From assembly GCA_017405965.1 (NCBI GenBank), contig JAFQZK010000025.1, forward strand, positions 1 to 61,169: DNA of 61,169 nt, in the 5' to 3' direction. The position numbers and the translations under genes were made by a program. Below the pieces are notes generated by a model. That model did no database searches. It saw only the letters and a program-made list of their open reading frames with translations, and had not been told where the DNA came from. Positions 60,685-61,169 of this stretch are shown here, piece after piece. Positions within the stretch are counted from its first letter, which is position 1; each line of letters opens with the position of its first letter. The DNA comes from Muribaculaceae bacterium (GTDB lineage: Bacteria; Bacteroidota; Bacteroidia; Bacteroidales; Muribaculaceae).

Positions 60685-61169
60685 ATGAAAATTTCAAGAT
60701 ATATCATCATAACAGCAGCGCTGGCATTGGTGTTGGCGGCTTGTGACACCGAGCCCGAGGCGCTTGACCTGCAGCCGATGAAACAGTACAGCGAGGAGTA
60801 TTATCAGGCCTTGCGTGACTACAAGGCAAGTGCTCACGAGATCTGCTACGTCTATTATGCCGATTGGGCACCCATCGAGGGAGCCAGCGGCTACAAGGAC
60901 CCGGCCTCGTGGGGCGAGCGCATCATCGGCCTGCCCGACAGCATCGACATCGTCAACCTGTGGATGGGCATTCCCACCCCCGAGACGCACCCGATTGCTT
61001 ATCAGGACATGATCGAGACGCGCGATAAGAAGGGCACCCGCTTCGTCTTCCATGCCGACGCCTCGAACTATAACCACAAGTTCACTATCGGCGGCAAAGT
61101 CGTTGACCTCTCCACCGACCGAAGCGAGGAAGCCATCCGCGCCTATGCCCGCTGGGTGTGCGACACGGT
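60685..61169 (+). CDS. GH18-like surface lipoprotein (partial, cut by window edge)
   Basis: The first 161 residues of a protein that continues beyond the right edge. A signal peptide ends in the lipobox VLAAC (Cys20). It then shows CYVYYADWAPIEGASGYKDP, LPDSIDIVNLWMGIP and RFVFHADAS, which fit the GH18-like enzymes or glycan-binding proteins often paired with SusC/SusD for N-glycans and chitin-like substrates. The catalytic DxxDxDxE motif would lie further downstream and is not visible, so activity cannot be judged. It follows SusD by 22 bp. Confidence 0.7.
   Translation, partial: MKISRYIIITAALALVLAACDTEPEALDLQPMKQYSEEYYQALRDYKASAHEICYVYYADWAPIEGASGYKDPASWGERIIGLPDSIDIVNLWMGIPTPETHPIAYQDMIETRDKKGTRFVFHADASNYNHKFTIGGKVVDLSTDRSEEAIRAYARWVCDT

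Overview
The window looks like a chromosomal segment of a gut- or rumen-type Bacteroidales bacterium (Prevotella/Muribaculaceae-like). This rests on SusC/SusD pairs, Bacteroidota promoter boxes (TAnnTTTG, often with TTTG about 19-21 bp upstream), a merged str-S10-spc-alpha ribosomal operon without tuf, zinc-free L36 and S14, and lipoproteins with short signal peptides. Species cannot be named from sequence alone. Most of the DNA is GC-rich. The stretch from about 38.8 to 41.6 kb is clearly AT-rich.

Layout. 1-3351 (minus): type I restriction-modification operon hsdM - Bro-N/Fic fusion - hsdS (cut by the window edge), joined by ATGA overlaps. 3526-4882 (plus): ROK glucokinase and a small lipoprotein, ending at a two-way terminator. 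4990-23292 (minus): 33 genes from rpsL to rplQ, including fusA, secY, map, infA and rpoA, driven by a good promoter near 23.43-23.46 kb. Two intergenic gaps (rpsL-rpsG and rpsK-rpsD) can fold and may be autoregulatory leaders. 23.8-25.8 kb (minus): ATP-grasp enzyme and CDP-alcohol phosphotransferase. 26.0-29.9 kb (plus): an orphan phage structural module (portal, acidic scaffold-like protein, capsid-like protein with an N-terminal lipoprotein-type signal, M15 peptidase with a frameshifted start), with no terminase, tail or integrase. 30.0-37.5 kb (minus): AspT/YidE-type transporter, glycerate kinase, coiled-coil lipoprotein, RsmI, an acidic conserved protein, PBP4-type carboxypeptidase and a small HExxH membrane protein. 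37.7-38.3 kb (plus): ECF S-component-like membrane protein.

38.47-44.04 kb is the most unusual part. A tRNA-Ser(GCT) is followed by a large nested inverted repeat, then a one-directional series of small AT-rich genes: membrane protein, lipoprotein, membrane protein, toxin-antitoxin pair and a dockerin/FISUMP secreted protein. Each gene or pair is followed at its 3' side by a copy of the same repeat (77-bp core, about 190 bp in its long form). The layout resembles an integron-like or recombinase-associated acquired-defence (rAID-like) cassette array inserted next to a tRNA gene; no recombinase lies in the window.

44.1-50.5 kb (minus): a 2122-residue secreted modular protein with repeated beta-rich, probably glycan-binding units and a C-terminal sorting-like tail. 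50.8-54.5 kb (plus): polyprenol-phosphate mannosyltransferase and a PMCA-type calcium ATPase. 54.6-55.8 kb (plus): a secreted protein with the same C-terminal tail. 55.9-61.2 kb (plus): SusC, SusD and the start of a GH18-like lipoprotein, a polysaccharide-utilisation locus probably aimed at N-acetylglucosamine-containing glycans.
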